Source: Dioscorea cayenensis subsp. rotundata (taxonomy: Eukaryota > Streptophyta > Magnoliopsida > Dioscoreales > Dioscoreaceae). Taken from it: 64,000 nt of DNA. Made by a program: the position numbers and the translations under genes. The stretch covers positions 20,800,345-20,864,344 of the forward strand of contig NC_052482.1 of assembly GCF_009730915.1 (NCBI RefSeq), in the 5' to 3' direction. Of this stretch, positions 47,776 to 59,532 are shown piece by piece. The notes under the pieces are model-generated. The model searched no databases, had not been told where the DNA came from, and saw only the letters and a program-made list of their open reading frames with translations. How positions within the stretch are numbered: position 1 is the stretch's first letter; every line of letters starts with the position of its first letter.

Positions 47776-48233
47776 AGTACACATTAACGGGGAAAATTAC
47801 TCAATTCAAAAGCAAACTTCAGACTGGCCCATGGCATTCATGCAGGATAATACATGCAACAATAGAATAAGAAGCAACTTCTCCATGCCTACCCAGCATA
47901 GATTTAAATCAAAAAGCCAAATAAGTAACATGCCGGTGTTTCTGTGAATACATGCTTACAGATAGTATTGGTCATCACAAATTACAGTACTCTTCGCACT
48001 TGTGCTAGGGTAATGTTAGCGGTCATTGGTCATGCATGGATAGAAAGTTAAGCATTTGAGATTGTGTTGCATCTTCAAAACAGGATTAAACCATGGTCTG
48101 ATGGGAGTAAGAGGGAACCTGAAGCCTGGACTTCAAATAGCATAAATTGGATTAATATCGGAATCAGAGAATTCTGAATTAGGATGCCATGGGTTTGAAC
48201 CACTCCTAGATGACTTCCTCCTTTTCATGATTA
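47776..48233 (-). pseudogene. Truncated duplicate of the ankyrin-gene 3' end
   Basis: From about 47793 the sequence matches the 3' UTR and last ~33 codons of the ankyrin/PGG gene at a constant offset of 11400 bases over the last ~300 bp (for example 48121 matches 59521, 47941 matches 59341). The stop codon equivalent is at 48133-48135 and similarity ends at about 48233/59633, inside the last exon. This fragment has no promoter or upstream exons and cannot be a working gene. Confidence 0.9.
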
Positions 48234-48689
48234 CCAATTTGAATTCTCCTTGCAAAGATTGTATTGATTTACATTTACTGTTATAGTTGCTGCAACATTG
48301 TCTCTGATTTTCTGCAATTCTACTAGAGATTTATGACTGTATTTAGCTTTCGGAAATCTAAATGATCATTGTCCCGGTATCGATTGGTAATTGAATCATT
48401 TCTATTCAGTGAAGATTCACATTGATGGGTGTTTGATTGCTTAAATTCTGTAATTTTTTATTCTTCAAGGTTGTGACAAAAATAAACTCATCCAAATATT
48501 CGATTGGTGATTGAATCATTTCTGTTCAGTGAAGAACATTAAGATTTTTTACTCTTAATGGGTCCAAAAAACTCATCCAAATAGTTAGTGACAAAAAATA
48601 ATATGTAAGTGTGTGAAATTTTTATTTATTATCTAATATGAGACTATTTTTGGAAGGAAAAAGATTTTTTTAATTTGGGTTTGGTTGTC
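48234..48689. other. Spacer between the duplicated blocks
   Basis: Contains a diverged direct repeat (CGATTGGTAATTGAATCATT-TCTATTCAGTGAAGA near 48379-48414 and again near 48502-48536). No gene. Confidence 0.5.
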
Positions 48690-48842
48690 AAAGTAATATA
48701 AGTCAAGCCAAACCAAGAAACTAGCTTGGACCAATGCAATTCCAACATATGCAATAGATGCAATAGTCATATCCAAGTTGTAGACGAATTTGGTGGAGAT
48801 GAGGTTGAGGTTTAGAAGAGCCACAATTGCTATTAATTGAGT
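48690..48842 (+). pseudogene. Relic of the C-terminal tail of another RLP
   Basis: The frame AIDAIVISKL-stop-TNLVEMRLRFRRATIAIN aligns with MVAVAISKLRRNLVKMKLRLMGALLAANN, the extreme C-terminus of the RLP copies. The upstream hydrophobic/WRY part is not recognisable. It implies that a further RLP once stood here. Confidence 0.55.
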
Positions 48843-48844
48843 AT

Positions 48845-49455
48845 TTTTGTTTGACCATATATGTTTACAAGTCAATTGAATGCCATTTAATTATTAATAT
48901 TTATTCTTCATTTCAGGTGTATATCCTCAGGATAAGGATAACATTACCATTTGATTATAACCTCTAATTAGCATATAGGTTTGTGCAATATATTCCAATC
49001 TACAAGCTTGGATTAAAAATTACCACTCATTTTCTGATGAACGATCATGAAGCTAGGTGACTGAAAGGTAATCAATCTCTAGTCTAATCCATAATTAATT
49101 AAACATAACATTGACTTAAATGTTTAAAAGTCAATTGAATGTCATTTGATTATTATTGTTCTTCATTTCAATTGAATATTCTCAGGATAGTGATAACATC
49201 AGAAACACATTACAATCTCGGACATGGTTGTGCAATGTAATCTTATCTACAAGTTTGGATTAGAAACTACCACTCATTTTAATTCTGATGAACAAACTAA
49301 TTAGGCCATCACGAAGATGACTGAAAAGTGATCAATCTCATGCCTAACCTCAATCCTTAAATATATACAGCATTGATTTAGAATGATTCTCTCTTATTAT
49401 CTCATATATCATGCTTCAAAGTTGACCTTACGTCTAAATATATGATTCTCAATCT
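48845..49455 (+). repeat. Two to three ~240 bp tandem repeats upstream of RLP copy 2
   Basis: The same units as at 43203-43935, with starts near 48868 and 49110 and a partial one near 49372. The block continues with the same AGAATGATTCTCTCTTATTA-TCTCATATATCATGC text that precedes RLP copy 1. Confidence 0.85.
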
Positions 49456-50152
49456 GTCAGAGATTTAATACTCAGGCTAATGATCCCAAGATCAAGGCTA
49501 TTATTGCCACTTGTGCATGCATGGTTTATCTGGAGGGCAAGATGAAACTCAGCTTCAATTTGATTACCCAAAATTGGCCTAGAAACTGCCTCTCAATGCT
49601 ATTCAGTTTGCCATGGCTAGATTCCAAGATCAGCAAAACAATATCAGGGAGTGGTACTCTATCACAAGACAATTCCCAGGAAACATATCCATTATGTCAG
49701 ATTCATGCTGGTCTTCAACTGAAACATATCCTTGTTGATTTTAGATATATATTATAATTGCAGGATCTTGTGGTGCAAGTGCTGTCTCTTCCTTACATGC
49801 TGAAGCTATTGCGATGGTGATTGCTTTCGGAGCAGTGCTCGAAGTGTGGATTGAAGCCAGTTAATATATACCTTCACTGATTGTAATCAAAGCATTGGTG
49901 ATTGGTGGATATAATCCAAGAGGATAACCCAATTGTCATTTGGAAAATTCAAGGCACTATCAAGGAGATCCGATTCTGGCTTAACCAATTTCCACGTGCT
50001 AAAGTAGGAACCATTCCCCTGCAACCTAAATGATCTCCCAGATATATAGCTTGGCCGGCGTGGATTTTTTATGAGGCTTCTGAAGCCGGTTTTGAATTTT
50101 AATTGTTGTAGTTTATGTTGTGTTTCTTAGCGTGTTTTCCACATGAAAAAAA
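49456..50152 (+). mobile_element. LINE-type RNase H fragment inserted upstream of RLP copy 2
   Basis: This ~700 bp interrupts text that is continuous in copy 1 (between GATTATCAATTGG and CTATCAGCTAGTGACATGG). It contains GASAVSSLHAEAIAMVIAFG and IFTDCNQSI, the RVT_3/RNase H pattern (AEAxA, TDC). Stops interrupt it, so it is a decayed retroposon fragment. Confidence 0.55.
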
Positions 50153-52729
50153 CCTATCAGATAGTGACATGGTTGTGCACTGCCTCAGCTGGTTTACCAC
50201 GTGAAAGAAAGAAAGAAAGAGCCTCTATATCTATCGAACAAACAAAAACAAGGATTATTCACTAATCAGGAATTGGATCAAATGGCTGATAAATCATTAC
50301 TATTCATTCTAGCTCTCATGCTCATTCATGGCAGCAAATTTAGTCAATGGTTGCATAAGGTCTGAACACAATGCTCTTCTCATCTTTAAAGCAAGCCTCA
50401 TAGACCAACACAACAGTTTCTCACCATGGAATGAGAGTAGCAAAAACTGCTGCAAATGGGCAGGTGTGCACTGCACCAGAAACAACACCGGCCATGTCGT
50501 TCACCTTGATCTCTCTGGCTGGTCTCTGCAGGGCAACCTCACTGAATCCCTACTCAATCTCACTCATCTCCAGTACCTTGATCTAAGCAATAACTGCTTC
50601 AATAGCAAACCAATTCCCAATTTCATTGACTCGTTAAAACACTTGGTTTATCTCAACCTTGGTGTCTCATGGTTTCAAAGGAGTTATACCCCATGAGCTC
50701 GGCAACCTCTCAAAGCTAATGTTTCTTGATCTCAATGCCAATGATAATTATGACGCCAGTAGTTGATGATGCCACATGGCTATCTCATCTTTCTTCTTTG
50801 AAATATGTAACCATGAATGGTGTGGGACTAACTAGAGTAACAAACATCATGCAATCTATCAACAATCTTCCCCACCTCGAAGAAGTTTATCTAAGGCAGT
50901 GCTCCATAGACAGTCTTCCTCAGTCTATCCCAAATCTCAACTTCACATCCTTAACTATCATGGACATTGGAAAGAACTTATTGCATAACACTAGTATTCC
51001 AGACTGGCTTTTCAGAATACCCAACCTGGTTGTTTTGAAAATGGACTGGTGTGGCTTCAATGGCACCATCCCTTCCTCCATTGGCAATGCAACAACGCTT
51101 GAGTTTCTAGACTTGCAGTGGAACCAGTACATGTCTGGTGACATTCCAAGAGAGCTTGGGAACCTCTGCAAAATCCAGCAACTTAATTTTGGTGGTTATA
51201 CATTCTCTGGTCAGAGCTTGGTGGATTTTGAAAATGCATTTTCTGGATGCATCAAGAACAGTTTGAGTGTGTTATCATTCTATGGTAGCTACATGACAGG
51301 TCATTTGCCGGACTGGTTGGGTGATCTCAGAAACATCACTAAGCTTGTTCTTTCGCTGAATTACTTCTCTGGCTCCATCCCTGAGTCTCTTGGAAGACTT
51401 TCAAGGCTGCAATTCATGGATCTTTCATTCAATAATTTGAATGGCACAATCCCTATCTCCATTGGGAGACTGTCATCACTGCAATCTTTGAACCTTGAAC
51501 AAAATCAGTTGAATGGTGTTATTCCTGAGAGTTTGGGACAGCTATCAGAACTAGAAATTTTGGCTCTCGGAAGCAACAACTTCAACTTTTCAGTCATCAC
51601 TGAAGCTCACTTTGCTAATCTTACCAGTCTCAAGAATTTATACCTAAGTGACTTAGTTCTTAATATAAGCTCTAATTGGCTTCCCAGGTTTAAAGCTGAC
51701 ATCATAGACTTGAGCTCCTGCAAAGTGGGGCCCAAGTTTCCTGCATGGCTGGAAAACCAGGTGAACCTTTCAACACTGATGATGTCTAGTGCTTGGATCG
51801 AGGACTCCATGCCTGACTGGTTCTGGAACATCACATACAACATGACTCTCTTGGATCTCACTTACAATAAGATCAGTGGAAGCTTGCCTTCTCACTTGAA
51901 CTTTCAACCTCAACTGCGGAGTGTTATTCTTTACCTGGGCTTCAATCTCTTTGAGGGTTCTGTGCCTAATTTTCCTCCTAATGTTGCAATTCTGGACTTA
52001 ACCAGCAACGCACTCTCAGGAACCATTCCTTCTGACATTGGTGAAGTGATGAATTCATCTCAACTCTTGCTCCTCTCTTTCTCTTCAAACAACCTGCACG
52101 GTGGCATTCCAAATTCTCTTTGTAACTTCCCAAACCTTCACATTCTAGACCTGTCGAATAATAATCATTTGACAGGAGAGATCCCAGATTGCTGGAACAA
52201 TTCACAAGCACTGGGATACCTGAACCTGGCTAACAACATGCTCGAAGGTGATCTTCCAATTTCTTTAGGTTCTCTTCAATCACTTCAAGTGTTGGACTTA
52301 AACAATAATAGTTTGCATGGAGAGTTTCCATCTTTTCTAAAGAACTGTACTTCTCTGATCACTATTGATCTTGGTCACAACAAGTTCAGCGGTAAAATAC
52401 CAACTTGGGTGAACCAAGACATGATTTCACTCATGATACTCAACTTGGGATCAAATGATTTCTCAGGTGATTTACCTTTATTATCTAATCTCACTCTGCT
52501 TCATTTCTTGGATCTTTCCTATAATAGTTTCACAGGAACTATACCGAAATCTTACGGCAACTTCAGTAACATGGTGAATGTTATTGACAATGAAGGAGCA
52601 TCATTTTCTGAGTACAGTGACTACAGTCTGTGGACATCATTTTCTAAGGCCAGTCTCTGGACATCATTCAACACATATGTTGCTGTCAGTGCTGGAGCAT
52701 CATTTTCTATGCCAAGTCTGTGGACATCA

Positions 52730-53164
52730 TGTTAGCATCGGGTGAAAAAGAATGTGAATGAACTCTCACAAAACACTCAGATTTCACACTCGAAATGAGT
52801 TCTTAATGTAACAATGGAATGAAGGAAGAAATGTAAAGAGGAAGGAGATAAATCAGATGCTCTGAAATTCCTTACTACCGTTTCATTAATTCATTCAAGC
52901 ATTTAAACAAACAACTGATATGCATGCCAGTGAAGCAGCATAGTTCATACCACCAGAACAATTGAAACATAAGAATACAAACATACAGTGAAAGTAAATA
53001 CAACAATAAGATAAATTTAGCTTGATGTGATTCCCAATTCAGTGCTGAATTGAAATCTCTTCGGCTGTGGTGGAGAGTGAGCTGGAGACTGGGAGTGAGT
53101 GAAGGAAACCTGGGGAGCAAGCCTCAGTGGCTTCAGTGAAGTGTCTGATCAAACATCCTCAACA
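52730..53164 (-). repeat. Copia 3' LTR (left copy)
   Basis: 435 bp, begins TGTTAG and ends CAACA; preceded by CATCA. A purine-rich AAGGGGAGGA (minus strand) directly adjoins its inner edge (about 53165-53174) as polypurine tract. Confidence 0.95.
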
Positions 53165-56100
53165 TCCTCCCCTTGATCAGAGAAGTCTCTAATTCCCAGC
53201 TCAAGTCTCAGTGCTTCAAACTTGCATCTTGGCAATGGTTTGGTAAACGAATCGGCAAGGTTCTTTTCAGTCCTGCAGTGTTTAACATCAATTGCTTCAT
53301 CTCTTATAAGATCCCGGATGAAGTGAAAGCGGGTGTCAATGTGCTTTGTACGCCCATGGTGGACAGGGTTTTTGGCGATACAAAGTGCAGACCGATTATC
53401 ACACCAGATGAAAGTGGAGCCAGATTGTGCTTCATTCAAATCTCCCAACAAACGCCTCAACCAAACGACTTCACAGAAAAGCAGCGATCAAAAGAAATAT
53501 ACTACGCTTGCGTGCTAGACAGGCGATGATGGCTCGTTTCTTGGAGCACCGGGGCTATAGCTCCTGAACCAAGTGAGAAAATCCATCCCGTGGTACTCTT
53601 CCGGTCATCCTGAGAACCGCTCCAATCACTGTCAAAATAACCAAATAATTTAAAAATTCTCACCTCGTTATAATGAATCCCATAATTAATCGTTCCATCG
53701 ATATAGCGTAGGATTCTCTTCAAGGCTCCCAAGTGATGCATACTTGGTTTTTTTGCATGAACCGAGATGACAAGGAAGCGACTTGAGCTATGTCTGGTCG
53801 AGTATGAGATAAATATAATAGCCCCCCAATTAACCTTCGGTATCTCACTGGATCGGGTTTCTCCCTGAATCGTCAAGCAGAGAGAGTTTTTCATTTGCAT
53901 TCATAGGTGTATCAATTGATTTGCAATTCTCCATCCCGACTGCTGAAAGTAAATCAGCAGATGAATCGTGTTGAGATACAAAGATTGATCCTTTCTTCTG
54001 AGTAATTTCAAGACCAAGAAAGTACCTCATTGGTCCGAGATCAGACATCTCGAAGGTATTCATCATGGAGTTCTTGAATTCCCTTAGCTGCATCTCAGAA
54101 GAACCCATATAAAGGATGTCATCGACATATAAACAGAGTAGCAGAACACTATGATCTTCTCCCTTCTTACAATACACAGTCGGTTCATTTGGACTGCGAA
54201 CGAAGCCCAACCGAGTGAAATATGCATCGATGTGACTGTACCAAGCTTGAGGAGCTTGACGGAGGCCATACAAGGCTTTGTGAAGTCGATACACACAAGC
54301 TTCTTTTCCTTTCACTATAAACCCTTCCGGCTGTGTGACAAAGACCTCTTCCTTGAGCTCTCCATTAAGAAAAGCCGATTTAACGTCAAGTTGATAAACT
54401 GTCCATTCTCGTTGAGCACCAATGGACAGAAAAATCCTCACTGTCTCCATGCGAGCAACTGGAGAGAAGATTTCTTCGAAATCAACTCCCTCCTGCTGAG
54501 AATACCCTTTTGCCACAATACGAGCTTTCTTCCTTAACAGTGTTCCATCTGGATTAAACTTCGATTTGAAGACCCATTTCAAACCGATTGTTTTCTTCCC
54601 TTCTGGTAGAGAGGTTAAACTCCATGTTTTGTTTTTAGTAATTGCAGTAACTTCTTCCTTCATGGCTGCAATCCAATCTTTATGCATCGCAGCATCTTCG
54701 TAAGTGATGGGATCTCCAACAGTGAGAGCAAAAGAGCAAGAGTGATAGATTTCAGAGAGATTTCGGTACCTCATCGGAGCGCCACCGTCTTCTCCGACGA
54801 GTTCTTCAATATCTGGAGAAGAAGAGCAATTTGGAAGATGACAATCCAGCCGTTCAGAGAACTGATCGAACGGTGTGGATTGTGCACGAGTTTTGGTCTT
54901 TGAAGTCACGTTTTCCTCACGTGCGGGCTCACAGTTTGATGGAGCTAACTCAGCACGCTTCAGCCAATCCCACGCCTTTTCTTCGAAAAAGCGAACGCTT
55001 CTGCTGACGTGTACGCGTTTAGAATCCGGAACGATGATCTTATAGGCTCTCGAGATTCCGCTGTAGCCAATGAAAACACCGGCAAGTGACCCGGAGTCAA
55101 ACTTCGACCTGAGTTGCGGGTCAACGAGTATGAACGCCAGGCACCCGAAGACTCTGAAGTGATCCACACTCGGTTTCTCTCCGGTCAAGGCTTCCAAAGG
55201 CGTTTGGAGCTTCACAGCAGAGGTGGGAGACCGGTTGAGAATATAGACGGCGGTGGCGACTGCTTCGGCCCAGTACTCCGGCGGCACAGACATTTGCCTT
55301 AACAGGGTGCGCGCCATCTCTGTTACAATCCGGTTCTTCCGCTCGGCCACTCCGTTCTGCTGAGGTGTTCGAGGAACAGATAGTTGATGCCGAATACCTG
55401 CATCTCTGCAAAAGGTATTGAATTCGGTGGAGGTGAACTCTCCCCCACGGTCAGTGCATAGTATCTTCACTGGGAGAGACAATTGCTTCTCCACCAACAC
55501 TTTGAACTCTCTGAATTTTTCAAAAGCTTCTAGCTTTCTTTGTATAAAGAACACCCAACTGTGTCTTGAGTAATCATCAGTTAACAAAAGGAAATAGATA
55601 TTACCTCCTATGGATGGAGTATTGATTGGTCCGACGAGATCTGCATGAATTAACTCCAATGGAGCTGCTGCTCGCTTTGCCATTCCTTTGGGAAACTTCG
55701 TCTGTGTTTGCTTTCCTTGAGAGCAAGCTTCGCGAGGTTGTACATTCGTCGATGTTTGGTATCCCCGACACCAGCTCGTTGCTCTGTCCGGTTGCTTGAC
55801 TTCTTCACATTTATATGACCATACCTTTTTATGCCGAGGTCGGGAGACCTCTCCAATTTGATGCCGAATAGGCAAATCCGACATCATCTGCTTCCAAAGG
55901 GAAAAGGTTGTGGGTGGTCATGCATACCTGTGCTATTCGAGCTTTGGATTCGACATTCTTGATGTTGCACACTCCTTCGGTGAACTCAACATCATACCCG
56001 GAATCCATTAATTGTCCAACGCTTAATAGGTTATGAGCAAGGTTGGGGACGAATTGCACATCATTCAAGGTAGTTAGTCTTCTCTGCTTGAACAGAGAAC

Positions 56101-57189
56101 CACACTTCCAATTCCCTCGACTTTGAGAGCATTCCCATCTCCCATCGTGATTGATCGACATGGGAATCGCTTCAAGACTTTGAAGCATTCACATCTCCCG
56201 GTCATATGGGTCGGAGCAACCGCTATCAATGAGCCAAACTCCTCCCTGCTTTTCTCGCTTTCTTCACTAATGGCCATAAATGCAACTGTCTCCTCTTTTC
56301 TTTTCCTTTCTCCTTTTTCTTCTTTTTACAATGTTGGCTTCTCGTTTCTATACCAACACCGGGCTTTCACATGCCCAAATTTCTTGCACACAAAGCATTG
56401 AACATCTTTGTGTGTCTTGCTACCTTCTATTTGGGCGACTATCCTCCATGCGACCCGACGATCGAAAGCTTCTGCCGCCCTCTTCCTCTTCCTCTGTTGT
56501 ACTGACGACCACGTCCTCTTCCTCCGGCTTGAGCATATCCTCTTCCAATGTGAAGAGCTTTTTCTCCTTCCTGATGTTGTTCTCCTTCGATATTTAGTAT
56601 GGACTCATGGTTCTTCAACAAGCCACTGAGTTCTTCTACCGTGAGAGTGCTGAGGTCTTTTGCGGATATGATGGAGTGAACCACCTGAGAGAACCTTGAT
56701 GTGAGACCTCTCAAGAGTTTGGACACAACAGTCTTCTACGGGAGTTCTTCTTTCATAGCTCTAATCTGGTATACAATGTCCAGGACCTTGCTAATATAAT
56801 CTTGGACTGTTTCTCCATGCTTCATCTTGACAGCATCAAATTCCCGTTGAAGAGAATGAATCTGGACAGTTTGATTAGTTGTATTTCCTTGGAATTCTGT
56901 TTTGATGGTTTCCCAAGCTTGCTTTGCTGTTTTAGCTTCTGAGATTCTCACAAGGATTCTGGTGTCTAGAGCCTGTTGAATGAGATACAAGGCCTTTGCA
57001 TCCTTTTTAATACATTCATTCAAACGAGCTCCGTCACCTTCTTCGCTGAATCCTTTCTCCACTAGTGTCCACAGATCCTTGGACCTGAACATCGTCTTCA
57101 TCATCAAGCTCCAGAGATTATAGTTTTCTCCTTTGAAGAATGGGACATTGGCATCCCGTGCAGATGAAGAGCCAGACATTCTAACTGTT

Positions 57190-57200
57190 CTCTGATACCA
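57190..57200 (-). other. Primer-binding site of the Copia element
   Basis: The minus strand reads TGGTATCAGAG, complementary to the 3' end of initiator tRNA-Met, one base inside the 5' LTR. Confidence 0.85.
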
Positions 57201-57201
57201 C

Positions 57202-57636
57202 TGTTAGGATCGGGTGAAAAAGAATGTGAATGAACTCTCACAAAACACTCAGATTTCACACTCGAAATGAGTTCTTAATATAACAATGGAATGAAGGAAG
57301 AAATGTAAAAAGGAAGGAGATAAATCAGATGCTCTGAAATTCCTTACTACCGTTTCATTAATTCATTCAAGCATTTAAACAAACAACTGATATGCATGCC
57401 AGTGAAGCAGCATAGTTCATACAACCAGAACAATTGAAACATAAGAATACAAACATACAGTGAAAGTAAATACAACAATAAGATAAATTTAACTTGATGT
57501 GATTCCCAATTCAGTGCTGAATTGAAATCTCTTCGGCTGTGGTGGAGAGTGAGCTGGAGACTGAGAGTGAGTGCAGGAAACCTGGGGAGCAAGCCTCAGT
57601 GGCTTCAGTGAAGTGTCTGATCAAACATCCTCAACA
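57202..57636 (-). repeat. Copia 5' LTR (right copy)
   Basis: 435 bp, same ends as the left copy and differing from it at about eight positions; followed by CATCA. Confidence 0.95.
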
Positions 57637-58353
57637 CATCATTCAACCCATACTTGAACATGTCTGTGAAAACAAAAGGGGGAAACTTCCAGTTCGGCAA
57701 GTTGCTTTCATTTTTAAGACTCATGGATCTCTCCGCCAACCATTTGTCAGGCCAAATCCCTGAAGAAATACCTGACTTGCTTGCCTTGCAAAGCTTGGAT
57801 TTATCAGGTAATCAGCTGACCGGTCAAATTCCTGCAGATATTGGTCTTATGAGATCACTAGAGTCTCTTGATCTTTCAAAAAATAACCTTACTGGACCTA
57901 TTCCGACAAGCCTGTCTTCACTGGATTCACTCGGTCACTTGAACTTGTCTTACAATTAACTGGTCAGGAGAAATTCCGTTTATTGACCATTTGACAACTT
58001 TTGATGATCCATCCATCTATGTTGGTAATCTCAATCTTTGTGGATCTCCATTGCAAAAGAACTGCACAAGTTATGTTACAAGCCGAAATGAAGATGAAGA
58101 AGAAGATGAAAGTGGAAATGATGGAATGCTTTGGATATATATTGGTTTGGTATCAGGTTTTGCGGTTGGTTTCTGGACAATGTTCGGCATAATTCTGTTC
58201 AATAAGATGTGGAGGTATGCTTATTTTAGATTTGTGGATTATTTATTTGACAAGGTTTATGTAATGGTTGCTGTGGCCGTATCAAAGTTCAGGAGGAATT
58301 TGGTGAAGATGAAACTAAGGTTGATCGGAGCTCTGCTTGCTACTAATAATTAA

Positions 58354-59532
58354 TAATTAATGGTATTGTATTGGCTTCTTAAGATAAACAGTATGCAATA
58401 TTGATAATGACGAGATTGTACCTTGATTGAAGAACATGTTGCAATATTTAATATATGAATAGTATGCATGATACAGTTGATTTGAAGCTTAGTAGTCATT
58501 TTATGTTTTATGTTTTTTTTTTATTGGATCAGTTTGCTTTTATCATGTTCTCCCTTTCTTTTAATAGAAATGTAGAAACACCATAGACATTATTCAGGCC
58601 TTCAGCTTTTGAGTTGGGAGAGAATGGGATACCCTTGTGAAGGGATGATATTTTATATTATATCTTTTCTTCTTCTTAAAGTGGTTTATCTATTTTCATG
58701 AAAAAAGATTTTTAAAAAAATTCTAAATGAAACTGCATTCACATGCACAATTAGTTAACTATTAGTTTAATTGAATTCAATTCAAAATATATTTGCAGAA
58801 GTGTACAAAATTTAAGATACACATTAAAAAAAAACCCATAATCATCCACCATCAAAATACAATGAATGTAATTTGTCCACTTTCATCAAGCATATATCCA
58901 CCATATCATGAATGGCATTCTTATCAAGAACCATATCAACATAAAATCAAGGTTGAGGCTCAGGTTTCACCCAAAACAGAGTTGTACATGTTCTGATCAT
59001 GAAGTTCTTTGATGCAACAGGGTCAAGCAAAAAAGAAATGTAGCGGCTAAATCTATTAACCATTAACATCATACATAAACCAATATAGACACATTGTAAA
59101 ATTAAGTACAAGGATTGCTCAAACCTCCCAAATGCAACTGTTTCAAACAACCTCTACAGAAAAGGAAAAGGATAATGCATGCAACAAGCTGCTGACAATA
59201 CTCAATTCAAAGCAAAGTTCAGACTGGCCCATGGCTTTCATGCAGGATAATACATGCAACAATTGAATAAGAAGCAACTTCTCTATATCTACCCAGCATA
59301 CATTTAAATCAAAAGGCCAAATAAGTAACATGCTGGTGTTTCTGTGAATACATGCTTACAGATAGTATTGGTCATCACAAATTACAGTACTCTTCGCACT
59401 TGTGCTAGGGTAATGTTAGCAGTCGTTGGTCATGCATAGATAGAAAACTAAGCATTTGAGATTGCGTTGCATCTTCAAAACAGGATTAAACCATGGTCTG
59501 ATGTGAGCAAGAGGGAACCTGAAGCCCGGACT
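58354..59532. other. Shared 3' flank of RLP copy 2 and the ankyrin gene
   Basis: RLP 3' UTR to about 58560, then spacer, then ankyrin-gene 3' UTR from about 59200. Compared with the copy 1 flank, about 370 bp (roughly 58830-59200) are present only here; the rest aligns. No separate gene recognised. Confidence 0.5.

Larger units (their letters stand above)
52730..57636 (-). mobile_element. Copia-type LTR retrotransposon, broken, young
   Basis: A 4.9 kb Ty1/Copia element in minus orientation, inserted in RLP copy 2. It is flanked by a 5-bp target duplication CATCA (52725-52729 and 57637-57641) and bounded by two 435-bp LTRs. Parts in element order: 5' LTR, primer-binding site, UBN2-type gag (about 56400-57179), protease/GAG-pre-integrase (about 55830-56280), integrase (about 55000-55850), reverse transcriptase with YVDD (about 53850-54700), RNase H (about 53170-53850), 3' LTR. 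The gag-integrase-RT order identifies Copia. The internal region is interrupted about half a dozen times, so it looks broken. LTR identity of about 98% suggests an age under roughly one million years at a typical plant rate. Confidence 0.93.
50282..58353 (+). pseudogene. LRR receptor-like protein (RLP), copy 2, split by an LTR element
   Basis: A close paralogue of copy 1. Left part 50282-52729: signal peptide, LRRNT (SSKNCCKWAGVHCTRNN) and LRRs. Right part 57642-58353: terminal LRRs, LCGSPLQKNC, acidic spacer, membrane helix and basic tail. The LTR element lies between the two parts, and the coding phase is the same on both sides of the duplicated target site. The gene also has older faults: the ATG frame leaves the signal peptide (GGCAGCAAATTTAGTCAATG) and stops, while the LRRNT frame is open only from 50328; there is an extra base near 50670 (TCATGGTTTCAAAGG versus TCATGTTTCACCGG); and a stop lies at 57957-57959 (CAATTAACTGGTC versus CAATAATCTGTC). 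Just before the insertion, copy 2 has repeated SLWTSF/GASFS motifs missing from copy 1. Confidence 0.85.
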
